The notes below the pieces were generated by a model. It had not been told where the DNA came from. It made no database searches and saw only the letters and a list, made by a program, of their open reading frames with translations. A DNA stretch of 64,000 nucleotides from Enoplolaimus lenunculus (taxonomy: Eukaryota; Nematoda; Enoplea; Enoplida; Thoracostomopsidae): NCBI GenBank assembly GCA_030248215.1, contig JASANG010003673.1:53510-117509 (forward strand), written 5' to 3'. This document shows positions 1 through 11,459 of this stretch, piece by piece. The position numbers and the translations under genes are program-made. How positions within the stretch are numbered: the stretch's first letter is position 1; each line of letters begins with the position of its first letter.

Positions 1-1007
1 CTAGAGTTTCACGTACGCACAAACAAATGTCTTGAAATTATAACTGCACTTGGTGGCTGCCCTAAGTATGACGACGCAATTTACGTTAATCATCGCAACG
101 AAAATCGCTACGAATTTGTGAGCAAATTGTAAAATTTGAGACCGCTTCGTATGGTTAAACGTTGGTGGAATGCACGATGAGTGGGATCCACGTCCTGCAT
201 CATGGAAACATTTGTATTTAGCATGGCTAACACTCATCACAAAACATACAAAAATAGCTCCCTGTATAGTAAACAATGAAGGTTTATGATTGATAATCCA
301 GCCTTAAGAAAAATTCAGCTGGAGAAAAATTTGACATGGACCTCTTAAAACTTTAAAAAAGAATTTTAGCCGGCCGAATTTTCTGGGGGAAAATTCAACC
401 TGGAGAAAATTCGGCCTGCCACATTGTGTTTAAAATGCTTACACTATCAATGTTTATATTAAAGAAATTTACTGTTGCCAATTTATAAGACATAAATTTC
501 TTTCTTTAAAGATATATAGTTGTTTTGTATTCAAGGAATAATTTTTGGGTTTTGTTGCATATCTACATGTAAAACGAGTTGATCGAATTTCGATGATATT
601 TCGGGTTGAGCTCAGTTTCCCATATTCCTCTTCCTAAAAGTTTACGTATTGGCGCATCCTCAGTTTGTAAAAGTGAGGAACTTGGTTCAGTGTTTATCTT
701 AATTTCGAGCCGTCGTCCCGGGTAAAATATTTTCTGAAGCTTATGTCTTTAAAATCGGCAAAATTAAGTCTGGTATTTCACACATATTTGTCTTATATTT
801 CATAAATGTTTGTCTTTAACACTTAATGAAATTGGCTTAAATTACAAAGTTTTAAGGCTTTAGGTTTCAGACCCATGTTTCATAGAAGTTGCAAAACTGA
901 GGCTCACCATTCTTCTTTGGCCTTAAAACGATTGCTCATATATTATACAATTTGATTTTGCTTGTTTCAACATTCCCAACTGTGTAACCCGCTTGTTTTG
1001 AACTAGA
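1..1007. other. Intergenic, no supported gene
   Basis: A minus-strand frame stays open from 276 to the window edge and begins with a hydrophobic stretch, but there is no other support for a gene. Positions 310-420 contain short repeated AAATTC/GAAAATTC motifs. Confidence 0.4.
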
Positions 1008-1699
1008 CTACTGAACAGGGTTGGGCACCGGAACAACGGTTTATTTTCGGTTATTTTCGGTTTTCCGAGAGATTTAAAAACGGAAAAAACTTTTTATTAT
1101 AATCTCAGTAAATTACTCACAAAACAGCGATAAAAATATTGAAAACTGTCAAAAATTAGTTTATCGGACACTTCCGTCATCGCGAAGGCTGATTTATTGG
1201 GGAGGATTCTGTGGCGGATACTGGAAACCCTAAAGAGGAAGACCGCAAGAGAGATAGTAAAAACAATAGCGAACGAAGCGAGCAGGAAACCAAACACCAC
1301 TTTAGTGCTACATCTTTAAATACAAAATCTTGGTTCTCCCATTGGATCCGCCAGTGCAATAATAGTGGGATACATGCCTCCTTTAAACTTCTATGGAAAG
1401 ACCAGGAGACAACATGATTACAAGTTCAAAATTCAACGACACTTTTTACTAAAGCCACAGCTCTTCAAAAGTGGTCGCAGGATGAGTAGAGTTGCGTCTT
1501 TTCTCGCCCCAGCAGTCCTACAATGCTAAAAAGTGTGCTATGCAAATGGTTCCTAATCAAACCGGAATTTCGTTTGCATCCTTGCTTACTACTAAATACA
1601 CTTCTTTAATGTTAAAATGATTGCTATATCGGCCAATGTTACTCGGAGGGGCGTTCCGTTTTCCCGCGGGACAGCAACAGTCCAACACTCCTGCCCATA

Positions 1700-2570
1700 G
1701 ATTTGTGCTGGGACGAAGGAACAGCTTCGAGCCTATGTTTTTAAAGGGTCGGGCGGAGAGCCAAGACAACTTTGAGCCTGTGTATTCGCTGGGTCAGCCG
1801 GGACACCGGAAGAGGTTCGAGCGCCTGTTCTCGTTGGGTTGGCAGGGACAGCCGGGACAGCTTCGAGATGTGTTTTGGCTGGGTTGGCCGGGACAGACGG
1901 GACAGCTTCGAGCGTGTATTTTCGTTGGGTCAGCCGGGACAACCGTACAGCTTCGAGTGTGTTTTCGTTGGGTCGGCCGGGACAAACGGGACAGCTTCGA
2001 GCGTGTATTTTCGTTGGGTCAGCCGGGACAACCGTACAGCTTCGAGTGTGTTTTCGTTGGGTCGGCCGGGACAGCCAGGGCAGGTTTGAGCCTATGTTTT
2101 TGCTAGGTCAGGCGAGACTGTCAGGACAGCTTCGAGCGCGTTTTTTCGTTGGGTCGGTTGGGACAGCCGGGACAATTTCGAACGTATTTTTTTGCTAGGT
2201 TGGGCGGAACTGTCAGGACAGCTTTGAGTCTGTGTTTTCGCTGAGTTGGTCGGACTAGTTGGGACTGCTTCGCTTCGAGCCTATGTTTTTGCTGGGTCGG
2301 GCGGAACAGCCAGGACAGCGTCGAGCCTATGCTTTTGCTGTGGCGGGATAGCCAGGACAGCTTCGAGCTTGCATTTTCGCTGGATCGGCTAGGACAGCCG
2401 GCACAACTTTGAACGTATGCTCTTGCTGGGTCGGTCGGGACAGCCGGGACATCCTCGAGCCTATATTTCTGCTGGGTCGATCGGGACAGCCGGGACAGCT
2501 TCGAGCGTGTATTTTCGCTGTGTCGGTCGTGACAGCCGGGACAGCTTTGAGCGTGTGTGTGTTACTCTTT
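1700..2570. repeat. Minisatellite of about 45-bp units inside the hAT element
   Basis: Degenerate units contain GGGTCGGCCGGGACAGC and CTTCGAGCGTGT, repeated around 18 times. Because units are close to a multiple of three, several frames stay open here; these are not genes. G+C content is far above the surroundings. Confidence 0.85.
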
Positions 2571-2934
2571 TGTGTTATGCAGTTTACCTGAACCTGTAAG
2601 TAGTGTTGTGGTAATAAAATTTTTGTTATCCAGTCGTCGTCTGATTCTTTTAGATATATTTTTGCAAACTAATAAAAAATTGGTACTTTACTTAATATAC
2701 ACAACCTGCACAAACGAATGACGAAAGATTTTCGTGTTTGAAGAATGTTTTTAGTTTGCAATTACTTAACAAATTTAATGCACTAGAAATGTTCATCAAT
2801 AATCATTTAAGCAATATATTGGAATAGGTTCGTAGCATACGTTTTTCTGGTATAGTAGTCTTAAGTATATTTTTGATGGGACTGCCGGAACAGCTCTGTT
2901 TCACAAAACATATATGCTACGACGCTATTCCGCT

Positions 2935-3090
2935 ATATATACCGACCCAGCAAAAACATAGACTTGAAGCTGTTTCGACCTACTCAGCGAAAAGATGGGC
3001 TTGAAGCTGTCTCAGCTGTTTCGTCCCTCCTATAAAAACATAGGTTCTAAGCTATGCTGTCCGTCCCAGCAAAAACATAGCTGGAAAGCT
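2935..3090. repeat. Inverted block of the same minisatellite
   Basis: Units here read ACCCAGCAAAAACATAG and GAAGCTGT, the reverse complement of the array at 1700-2570. The two arrays could pair as a long stem. Confidence 0.7.
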
Positions 3091-3204
3091 GCTGGGATTT
3101 TGAAAAATAATATACATCGTACAGTGTTTAAAAATTGCAACACGTATACATAGTACTAAATCACCACAAGACGTGAGAGCCCCCTCGGGCTCAAGCGTCA
3201 AGCT

Positions 3205-3268
3205 CCTATTGCTGACTGGTGATGGTAAACACCTTCCATTCCAGTCACTGGAGTTCGAATCCTAGCAT
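3205..3268 (+). other. tRNA-like sequence, possible SINE head
   Basis: A GAGTTCGAATCC segment (3250-3261) resembles a polymerase III B box, and TGGTGATGGTAAAC (3217-3230) weakly resembles an A box at about the right distance. No full cloverleaf forms. It lies inside the hAT element. Confidence 0.25.
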
Positions 3269-3709
3269 AAGTGTAGGTCTCAATGCAAATAGAAAATGTT
3301 CATGTGATAAAGGGTTAAAAATGCATTTGATATACGATAACAGTGTTTATTACAATTTCATCATATACGTAAAGTGTCTAGTGTGTGGGGTATTGGGTTG
3401 GAGGGGGCACAACCCCTTTGTGAACACAATAAAAGACAACTTTCCGAGATAACACCTTCCATCCTCCACATAGACAACTTTTTGAATTACGTTCTCGGGG
3501 GGATTCAGCCCCCTTGAGACCCGCGCAACATTAAGGAACCCTAAGCAGAATGGGGGCTGCCGTCCCCCTAAGCCCCCGCACTAAGCGGTTCTCACACTTA
3601 AGCTGCAAAGACAAAGCAAAAAATTTTGCTCAAACAATGAATTGTATTGTACGGGGTTCGGTGGCCAAAAGCCACTTGAAAATGCAAAAGAAAATGTTTT
3701 TGTGTCAGT

Positions 3710-3935
3710 GTTCTATACATGGGCCGTGTCCACGCTGTCCCGGCTGTCCCAAGCGACACAGCAAAAACATAGGTTTGGAGCTGTCCTGGCTGTCCTGACC
3801 GACCCAGCAAAAATATAGGTTCAAAGCTGTCCCGATCGACCAAGCAAAAATACGGTCTCGAAGAAGTCTCGGCTGTCCGACCGACCCAGAAAAAAATAGG
3901 TTTGATGCAGTCCCGACCAACCCAGCAAAAACATT
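3710..3935. repeat. Second inverted block of the same minisatellite
   Basis: It contains repeated GACCCAGCAAAAACATAGG and GGCTGTCC units in the same orientation as the block at 2935-3090 and opposite to 1700-2570. Confidence 0.75.
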
Positions 3936-4363
3936 TCACTCCGGGTTTACTGCTGTCCCGTGGGTGAGAGTGACGCCCCTGAGAGTAACATGGGCCGCTA
4001 TATCTATTTTACAGTTTTCTGTTTCTTTTTGATGCAAAAACTTCAAATCCTGTTTGCAGATTTTTTCCGGACTCAACCCAGCAAGTTTGGCCATATTAAC
4101 TGACATGTACTTCTTAGGCATATATGACAACTCTGCAGTGTAAGCAGTATGCGTACCATCTTGTGGTATTAAATGTTAATACTTAATAAATTAAACAGTT
4201 CTTTGATTTTCCCAATGTCATTTTTCAATAGACAAATCATCAGTCAACATTTTTGCGCTTGACGAAGCATTTAGCACATGTTTTTAAATATTTTCGATTT
4301 TCCGGAAACAACCGTTTTCCGGTTGATTCAATTGTTCCGGAATAAACCAAACCTGCTACTGAA

Positions 4364-7300
4364 CAATACACTGCAAATCCTGTTAAGAGGGTTTTTTGCC
4401 TAACTCAAACGGACCAGTTTGTGACCAGCTTACTGGAAGATGTTGTCTTTAGACATTTGACACTTTTTGCAATGTTTACCCTATAGTCATGTGATTCTCT
4501 TAGTATTATTTTGGAACCAGATGTAGCACACATTACCGTCTTTTTTGTTGAATGGCAAGTAACAACATACTTCTCAATTTTTCCGGGAAAAACCAATCTT
4601 GGTCGTAGTGCAGATTGCTACGCCGAGTATTTTGTTACACCTAACGCTTCGTAACACCACAGGCTTACTAGGAGTGCCAAATTTCGCCAGCACAGGGCAC
4701 ACACACTCAGCCAGCATGTAACTTTTTCTATTAAGCAACAAATAAGAACTTTTTTGTAAACTAATAGTGGTGTGTCGAGTTTTATTGGTATATCGCTCAT
4801 AATACAACAGACTACTTATATACAATGTCTTTTATCAGAATAAATTAGTTTCAATTATACCATGAAATATACTGTTGTGGTATATAGAAATCTGATGCTC
4901 CAATGAATATATCTTGTACAAAATAATGGCAAATTTAACGAACAAAACAATTTACAATCAATATACATATATGCCCGCAAAACCTCTTAAGCATAAACCG
5001 AAACATAAATCTAATCCTCAACGCTATGTACCTTTAACTAATATGGGCCAAAAGTGCAATCAGATTATTAAGTCAGCTACGTAAATCCAAATAAATAAAT
5101 TTCGCGAGGCAGTAAGTGTGTAAGTTTTTAGTGTTCAAACCAACCCCAAAATTCAGCAACAATTTTATCAACTTAAAGTAAACAAGTTTAACTTTGCTAA
5201 AACCCAAACTAACGGAAAACTTTTCAAACTGCTTAGGATACGATCATTACGAAATACACTAGCCATGATATATATGTGTAGCATTCAGAAACAACAAAGC
5301 AAAATAAATAGTGTACTCTTGATAATGGAAGCGTTGAAAGCGTATTCATAAAAAGATGATATTTCAATGATATGCATGCAAAATCAAGCAAAAAATACAT
5401 GATCATTGATAGCACTGTATACCGTAAGGCATTAAAAGCAACCAAATTGGAAAATTAAATATTCAGACAGCTTTTAAATTTATTACCATCGAATTTTAAC
5501 TGATTTTAGGTAATCCAACTTATTGCTTAATAATACTACAATATCAATATACATCATCGTCAGTGAAACGGAAATTCCCGTTTTAATAGCATTAATAAAC
5601 TACTAATATTAAAATGCGTTAAACACTGCAATAATCAGCATTTAGGTTCAAATATGTCAATTCGAAACTGTTTGAGCAGTATTGCTGAAACATTCTGTAA
5701 CTATCCAATGTTGGAAAGTTTAACGACCGCATCTCCGCACGTTTACCAGTTTGCTATTTTGTAACCCTACACTTGTGTTCAGATAAACACAATAGTACGA
5801 CGGCTAGGATAGGTAACTAGTAAAACTTGGTTACAATGAAGTGCCGAAATACATCATATAAACAAATGGGTATCGCAATTTCTAGTTACGAAAACCTACA
5901 AATCCTTAACAATTTGTAGTATCGTTCCCAATGCTCAGCTGTATGGCTGGAAACCGTTAATACAAACTCTATAACATATTAATTTGACAATAATATGTTT
6001 AGCACAGTGAACTGGAAGACATTACTGACTGAATCATTGGACACAAGCATCAGGCAAATGCGTAGATAAAAAATGTGCGATATTATATTAATTTAGAAAA
6101 CTATAACCGAAATACAGTTTACGCATTTGCAGGCAAAAATCAAAGGCAGCATACACGAAAGAACATTACTGATAATACAGCACTAACAGTAAGTATCGTT
6201 TTTGATTCATCAACCGCTTGGCAACCAGTTTCTGCAAAAAACCTCGCTGATTCCAATGATAGCAATAAAACGCACTAACTGAAACCAAGAAATGTTGCAA
6301 TCTTCTAAACGAATACAACACGACTAATACTCGAGTGCATTAGTGATCGAAAAGACCTATACGTACGTATACATAATTTTAGTATTTAAAAAATAATTTT
6401 CAGATTCGCTGCTGAAATCCCCCGTTTTGAAACTTTGCGAGGAGCCCTTGGGTCTGTAGGGTTATTCGCACCCCATTTAATTATTATGGGGGGAAAGGGC
6501 GCGTAGCAGAACACTGCGCGAAACGAACAAAAATCAACAGGGTACGTAAGTACGAGTGAAATCCATAACAAAAGCACTTGCTTGTCAACTTATTGTTATA
6601 TTATTCATAATAACTGTAGTGAATTTTTTTCTGGTGTTTTTCGACTGCCAAACCCATATGACTAAAACACGCAGCATTCCAGCCGTTGCAAACAACCGAA
6701 ACGGAAATTCAATACTGGCAATAATTGAATTGCAACTCTGAATATATATTAAATGGCTCTCGTACACTTTCCCCCACATTTAAGGTTAAGTTAATTAAGT
6801 TAAAGGTTTAGTATTATACACAGGCTTAGGCTTAGGTAAAGATAAACGTAGCCAGACGTTTCGCGGACCATGAAAATAAACAGCTGTGAAGCATTTTATT
6901 GGAAGCCCTCGAAAATGTTTGGGAGCAGGGCGACTATCGTAACTTGGGCCCTGCACGGACCCTAATCATCGCATACCATTAAAATTTTACACAACTAAAG
7001 CACTGCATTCATACTAATACCACAATACGATGCTAAGTTTGCAACTCGTATGAAAGTGCTCGAAATTCCGGGACAAACATTGCCAAACAAGCGTGGACGT
7101 AGCCAAAATGTTGAAAGGAAGGAAGGGAGAGGTTACGCTTTTTCAAAATTTCAAAGGGGGTTCTTGTGTTGCAAACTGGGGAATAGAATTGAACCCTGAG
7201 ACGCCACGTGGCTACGCCCTTGCAAACATACTAACAACCAAATGGCCCCGGTTCAAATACAATACTATTGTAAAATGTATAGTTCACTGGCAAGTTTTGC

Positions 7301-8248
7301 ATCGACTGCACATCGCACAGTTTACTGTTAAAATTAAACCAATGCGGTTAGACTGCTTAAAACATTACATCGAGTGTGCACCAAACCAGGATACACTCTA
7401 TCTGAATGTAAATTCTACAGATTTGACCGATGTGCGATATTTTTACGCTGAATCTAAATTTCAGAATGACAATCATTAAATCATCAAAATTGCGACAATG
7501 GTGACTTGTACGTTTTTGGAGGTCGTGGTGGCGGTTGAGCAACAGTTTCTTTGCGTCTGAAACATCAAACAACAATTTAAGATTGAGCATGTAGACAGTT
7601 GAAGGTTTACAAGCGGGGCTAAAACACCTATCAACATATACCAAAATAATCAGCTTGTCAATCTAATTAGAAGACAATAAAATTGAATAATGGCGATCCC
7701 TCGGGGAGCAGAGATATGCTGTCTCGTCTCGGTCTCGTTCTTCTGAGTCTCAGTAGCTGTCAAACCGACACGAAAGGATAAACGAGTTCTCTCCTTTCAG
7801 TTCAACGTTACAATAAATAGATGTCTATTGCATTTAATTTTTAGATGTGAATAATTTTCCGCTGTTTTAGCAATCATTGTTACTATGTTGCTATATAATT
7901 TATTTAAAACTCATTATTGCCGGTTTCAGCAAATTATTCAGCAAATAGTAATATTTGTTTCCTTCAGTACGGTAAATTTTTGTTTGTACTTGCGTTTTGA
8001 AAAGAAATTCATTTCAGTAACATTGTTTCAGTTGATCTCAATATCAACCAACTGAACGACAAACAAAACCACATGTTATTATTACGACGCATCAAAGTAT
8101 ATTTTGATCATGTTTTACGTGAGTTAGAGTTCTGTTGTTATTTTTCCTGCGTCACTATTCGCAAATGATGCATAAAATAAAAAATGAAATTTTATGGTGG
8201 CTTTTGAATTTAATATTATTAACCGGCAATTCTGAGCAAGTACAACAA
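4364..8248. other. Intergenic and Sos 3' flank, no supported gene
   Basis: Nothing gene-like is supported. A 128-codon plus-strand frame at 7093-7479 has no recognisable domain. The stretch at 7700-7760 has CTCGTCTCGGTCTCG, resembling the GAGACC-rich repeats at 27.0 and 59.4 kb. Confidence 0.4.
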
Positions 8249-8254
8249 TTTATT
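8249..8254 (-). terminator. Candidate Sos polyadenylation signal
   Basis: AATAAA on the minus strand lies about 300 nt past the stop codon. It is the nearest canonical signal found, but the region is A+T-rich and further TTTATT matches lie downstream (around 7900). Confidence 0.35.
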
Positions 8255-8554
8255 ACGCTACAACAAAAAAGAGGTACGAAAAACATTCAAAACTTTCGTT
8301 CGAAAAAAACTATTTTCGGTAACGGTCCTATTTTGATCGAAAACGACACCAGAAGTCTCGCGTCTATTTATCGAGAACGCACATCCCTTAAGCGTAGGGT
8401 TACAGACATTGTAATCCCCATCTGTAACAAACTTAACAGAAAAACTTAAAACAATGTCAATTACTGCAAATAAGAAAATGATACAAAAATAAGCTTTATG
8501 TCCTCGTACACCTCTTGACAGAAATCCTGTCACCGCCCCTGTAAGTCCCGAAAA

Positions 8555-11459
8555 TTACCTCTTCGGTGGCAAGCTGGGTGGCGGCCCAGCCTGTGTGGCA
8601 TTCCGTGGTGGAATCGGTGGCGGGTTCTCTGACGCTGCTTGACGTTTGCTGTCGAAATCGCCGTCGTCCCAGCCGGATTCGGCTCCAGATTGCGAGATCG
8701 TACCTGCAGCAAGCTCACTGCGGTCACTTCCTCCTTGAGCAATAATAGACGGTGTCAGTGTTTGAGACGACGATGAACCCCCAGTATGATCACCGCCACT
8801 GGTATCATCAGTCTCCATCAAATCGGCATTTGAATTTGTAGTCGAATCGCGGCAAACGCTCTCTTCCATGCTTGTCGCTGTTGCGTCAACTTCGCTAGTG
8901 ATGTTTGATATGACTTGATCACATACTGAAGACATAGCTGCTGCGGCGGAACTATGCTCCAACGCTGACAGGTTACTATCAACCGCTCGTCGTAAAGAAT
9001 TTGCCACCGTTTCTCGCTGGTTGCTTTGAATAACATTTTCACCTAGTGGCATATTGGTTGGAGTGGACGCTACTGACTCCAACAGGCACGAGGTTTGCTC
9101 TCCTACTGCTACTGTCGTTGTGCTACCCGTAGCATCATGACCTACTATATCACCTCGATTGCCGTATACAATCGTGTTCGAAATACCAAAATCACTCGTC
9201 GAAAGCTGTTCAAAACCCGCAAATAGCGAACCAGCATACTTGACCGAATCACACACATCGGGCTGGTTAGCTATAGCTATTGAGGACTCCCTAGTTAAGG
9301 AACGCGTCCCGGTATAGTTTTCACTGCCCGGCCTTGCTATTTCATCGCCTGTAACTGAAGACCGCCATCGGGCAGGAGGTGGCGGTAACGGCGGCGGGCA
9401 CATCGTGTAGCTAGCACGGGGCTGATGCCGAAGTCCGCCGTCGGGACCTACGACAAGAACCCTAGGTGGTATTGGCGGTGAACACGTGCCCAGTCGAGGC
9501 GGAATGGGTGGTGGTTGTTGCACTTGGGCGTTTTGCTCACCGCCATTCTGTTGGGCAATATTTAAATCACCACCAGGCACAACGCGATCATGATCTGTTG
9601 TATTTGTGGTACATCGGCTAATTAAATCGTTTGACAACTGCGATAATGAAACAGTGCATGGCACCGAAGAGGCAGGAGTAGAAGAAGTAACCGCTGCAAC
9701 AGCCGGTTGGCCGTTAGTTGAGTTCTCACAAACGAATATAGCATGTGTTTCTGGGCAGGCATAATGACTAGTTCCAGATACATCTGATTTCGCTGATGCT
9801 GTTGGCTGAGTTGTAGTTAATTTGTCGTTTACTAAAATTGAACTGAACGTACTTGGAACACACTTTCCACCTTCTGTTGAAACAGCAGAATTATTCGCTT
9901 CAACTCTAGTCCGTGTTGTAACTGGGATCTCATGCCTGTCGCCAAACCAAGTTTTCTGAAGAGCCGATGGTGAAAAATCAAATTTATGACACCGGTGTGT
10001 ACTATGATCACACACAGATGAAGTTTCAATTGAAGATCGCGTTGGCTCATTAGTGGACACTAAGCGGTCACTCGACGAGTGTCGTCTCATTCCAACCGAA
10101 TATGATTCTCCCCGCGCAGCCCTGCTCTGGCTAGAGCTAAGCGCCAAGGGACTAGTTGAATATTGACCTGGACTTGTCACAGCAGAGGTAGACGCTGTAT
10201 TCGGGAGAGACGTATCATGATTGATCGCATCTTCCCGTAAAACTGAAGCAACACGTTCCGAACAGGGTACAACAGACGTGGCTGTGGTTGACTCTTGACA
10301 AATTGCCGACTGCGTTAATGTTGATGTTGCGGTTGCGAAAAATTCTTTCGGGGTTTGTGGGCTACTTGGGACACTTCGGGGAGATAAACCGCTTGATGAT
10401 GGGCTATTGGCTGCTAGCATATGGGTTGGTTTTGGTGGTAGTGGCGGCGACATATCAACATTGGCTTGGTACTGTTGTTGATGATGCCGGCTTAGCCAAT
10501 AGGCGACATTTTCGTGACGATGCAATGAGTTTTGTGACGATGGCGATGTAATTGCATTACACGCTTGCGAAATTGATGCATTGATCGCTGCACTATTTGC
10601 CAGCGTCAATCGTGGCGGTATTGGAGGCGCAGGTGGCTGCTGTGATAACGCATTTGAGACTATGCTTGGTGCATGAGCTTGACTACGAACACTATTCGAA
10701 ATGGCGGCTTGCGGAACCAATTTATCACCACCACTGGTCATATCGCAGCTAAAATTTCCATACAACGTTGACTCTGCTGCACTCGTAGCCGTAAAAACGT
10801 TTGTATCGCCAAACGATGTTAACCCTAATAGATCACCAACTGAATCCCTACCACTGACAGCACCACGAACACTACCAGGAACACCATCCAAGCTGGGCGA
10901 GGAAACGTCTTCACCAATCAAGTTCACCAAGTCACCGCTAGTTACAGCAATTGAGGAGACATCACCACTACACTCGGAACCAACCCCGCTAGTCACCGTC
11001 TTGCTGATATTTGTATCAGCAGAGGTCGCCAGATCACGCTGTCGCAACCGGCGACGTACGGCAAGACTTTGCGGTGGCAACGGTGGCGGCTGTGGTTGCG
11101 GCGCCAAAGCTGTAATACATGACAGACTAGGGTCAACGGCGGAAGTCGTCGCAGCTAATCGTCGTGGTTTCAGTAACGGTGCTGTTGATGATGCTGTGTA
11201 CTGAGGTTGCGATCGCGAACGCGTTGCCGATGCCATCAGTTGTTGTTGTTGTTGTTGTTGCTCAAGAGCAGTCGATGACGAAACTGATTTAGAACCAGCT
11301 GCGAGTGGTGCTAGACTTACAAATGGCATTATTTCACGATGCATTTGTTGTTGCTGATGGTGGTGGCGATGGCGATGATGATGATGATGGTGGTGTCGAT
11401 GTTTATTCGGAACATCCTCAAGATATCGAGGATCTTCTCCTACAATACTACTACTACTA
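8555..11459 (-). CDS. Sos: Sos last exon, proline-rich SH3-binding tail
   Basis: The exon holds 967 codons and a TAA stop. It opens with a Ser run, then a His-rich tract (11345-11397) and a Gln run (11240-11265). It then carries low-complexity Ser/Thr/Ala sequence with proline motifs: PPIPPRLT (10610-10634), SPPLPPKP (10428-10450), PPPIPPRLG (9490-9515), SPPIPPRVL (9460-9480), PPPIPPRN (8600-8624) and a terminal SLPPKR. The PxxPxR and PIPPR patterns are the known Grb2/Drk SH3-binding type. The domain is disordered in relatives, so conservation is expected only in the motifs. Confidence 0.95.

Larger units (their letters stand above)
1016..4355. mobile_element. hAT-type DNA transposon, 3.34 kb, probably non-autonomous
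   Basis: The element starts CAGGGTTGG and ends CCAAACCTG (imperfect inverted ends). It is flanked by perfect 8-bp direct repeats CTACTGAA at 1008-1015 and 4356-4363. CAGG-type ends and 8-bp target duplications are the hAT signature. No transposase frame is recognisable inside; the interior is mostly minisatellite. A 68-codon frame at 1211-1417 is unassigned. The perfect duplication suggests a fairly recent insertion. Confidence 0.75.

Noticed and set aside
1-276. Minus-strand 91-codon frame with a signal-peptide-like start, open to the window edge
   Set aside because: No family similarity, no splice context that could be verified, and the frame is cut by the window edge.
1621-2198. Overlapping frames of 60-160 codons with GWVGRD-type repeats
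   Set aside because: They arise from the minisatellite inside the hAT element.
1700-2570. CRISPR-like regularly spaced repeats
   Set aside because: Adjacent units have no unique spacers, and the context is a eukaryotic intergenic region.
7093-7479. Plus-strand 128-codon frame
   Set aside because: No recognisable domain or partner exon. This length is expected by chance in several places of a 64 kb window.
8135-8449. Plus-strand 104-codon frame
   Set aside because: It lies antisense to the SOS 3' flank, has no similarity, and is biased in composition like the surrounding A+T-rich DNA.
10701-11204. Plus-strand 167-codon frame opposite the SOS tail
   Set aside because: It is a shadow of the Ser/Thr-rich coding strand. 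The minus strand carries the SH3 motifs and the correct phase.
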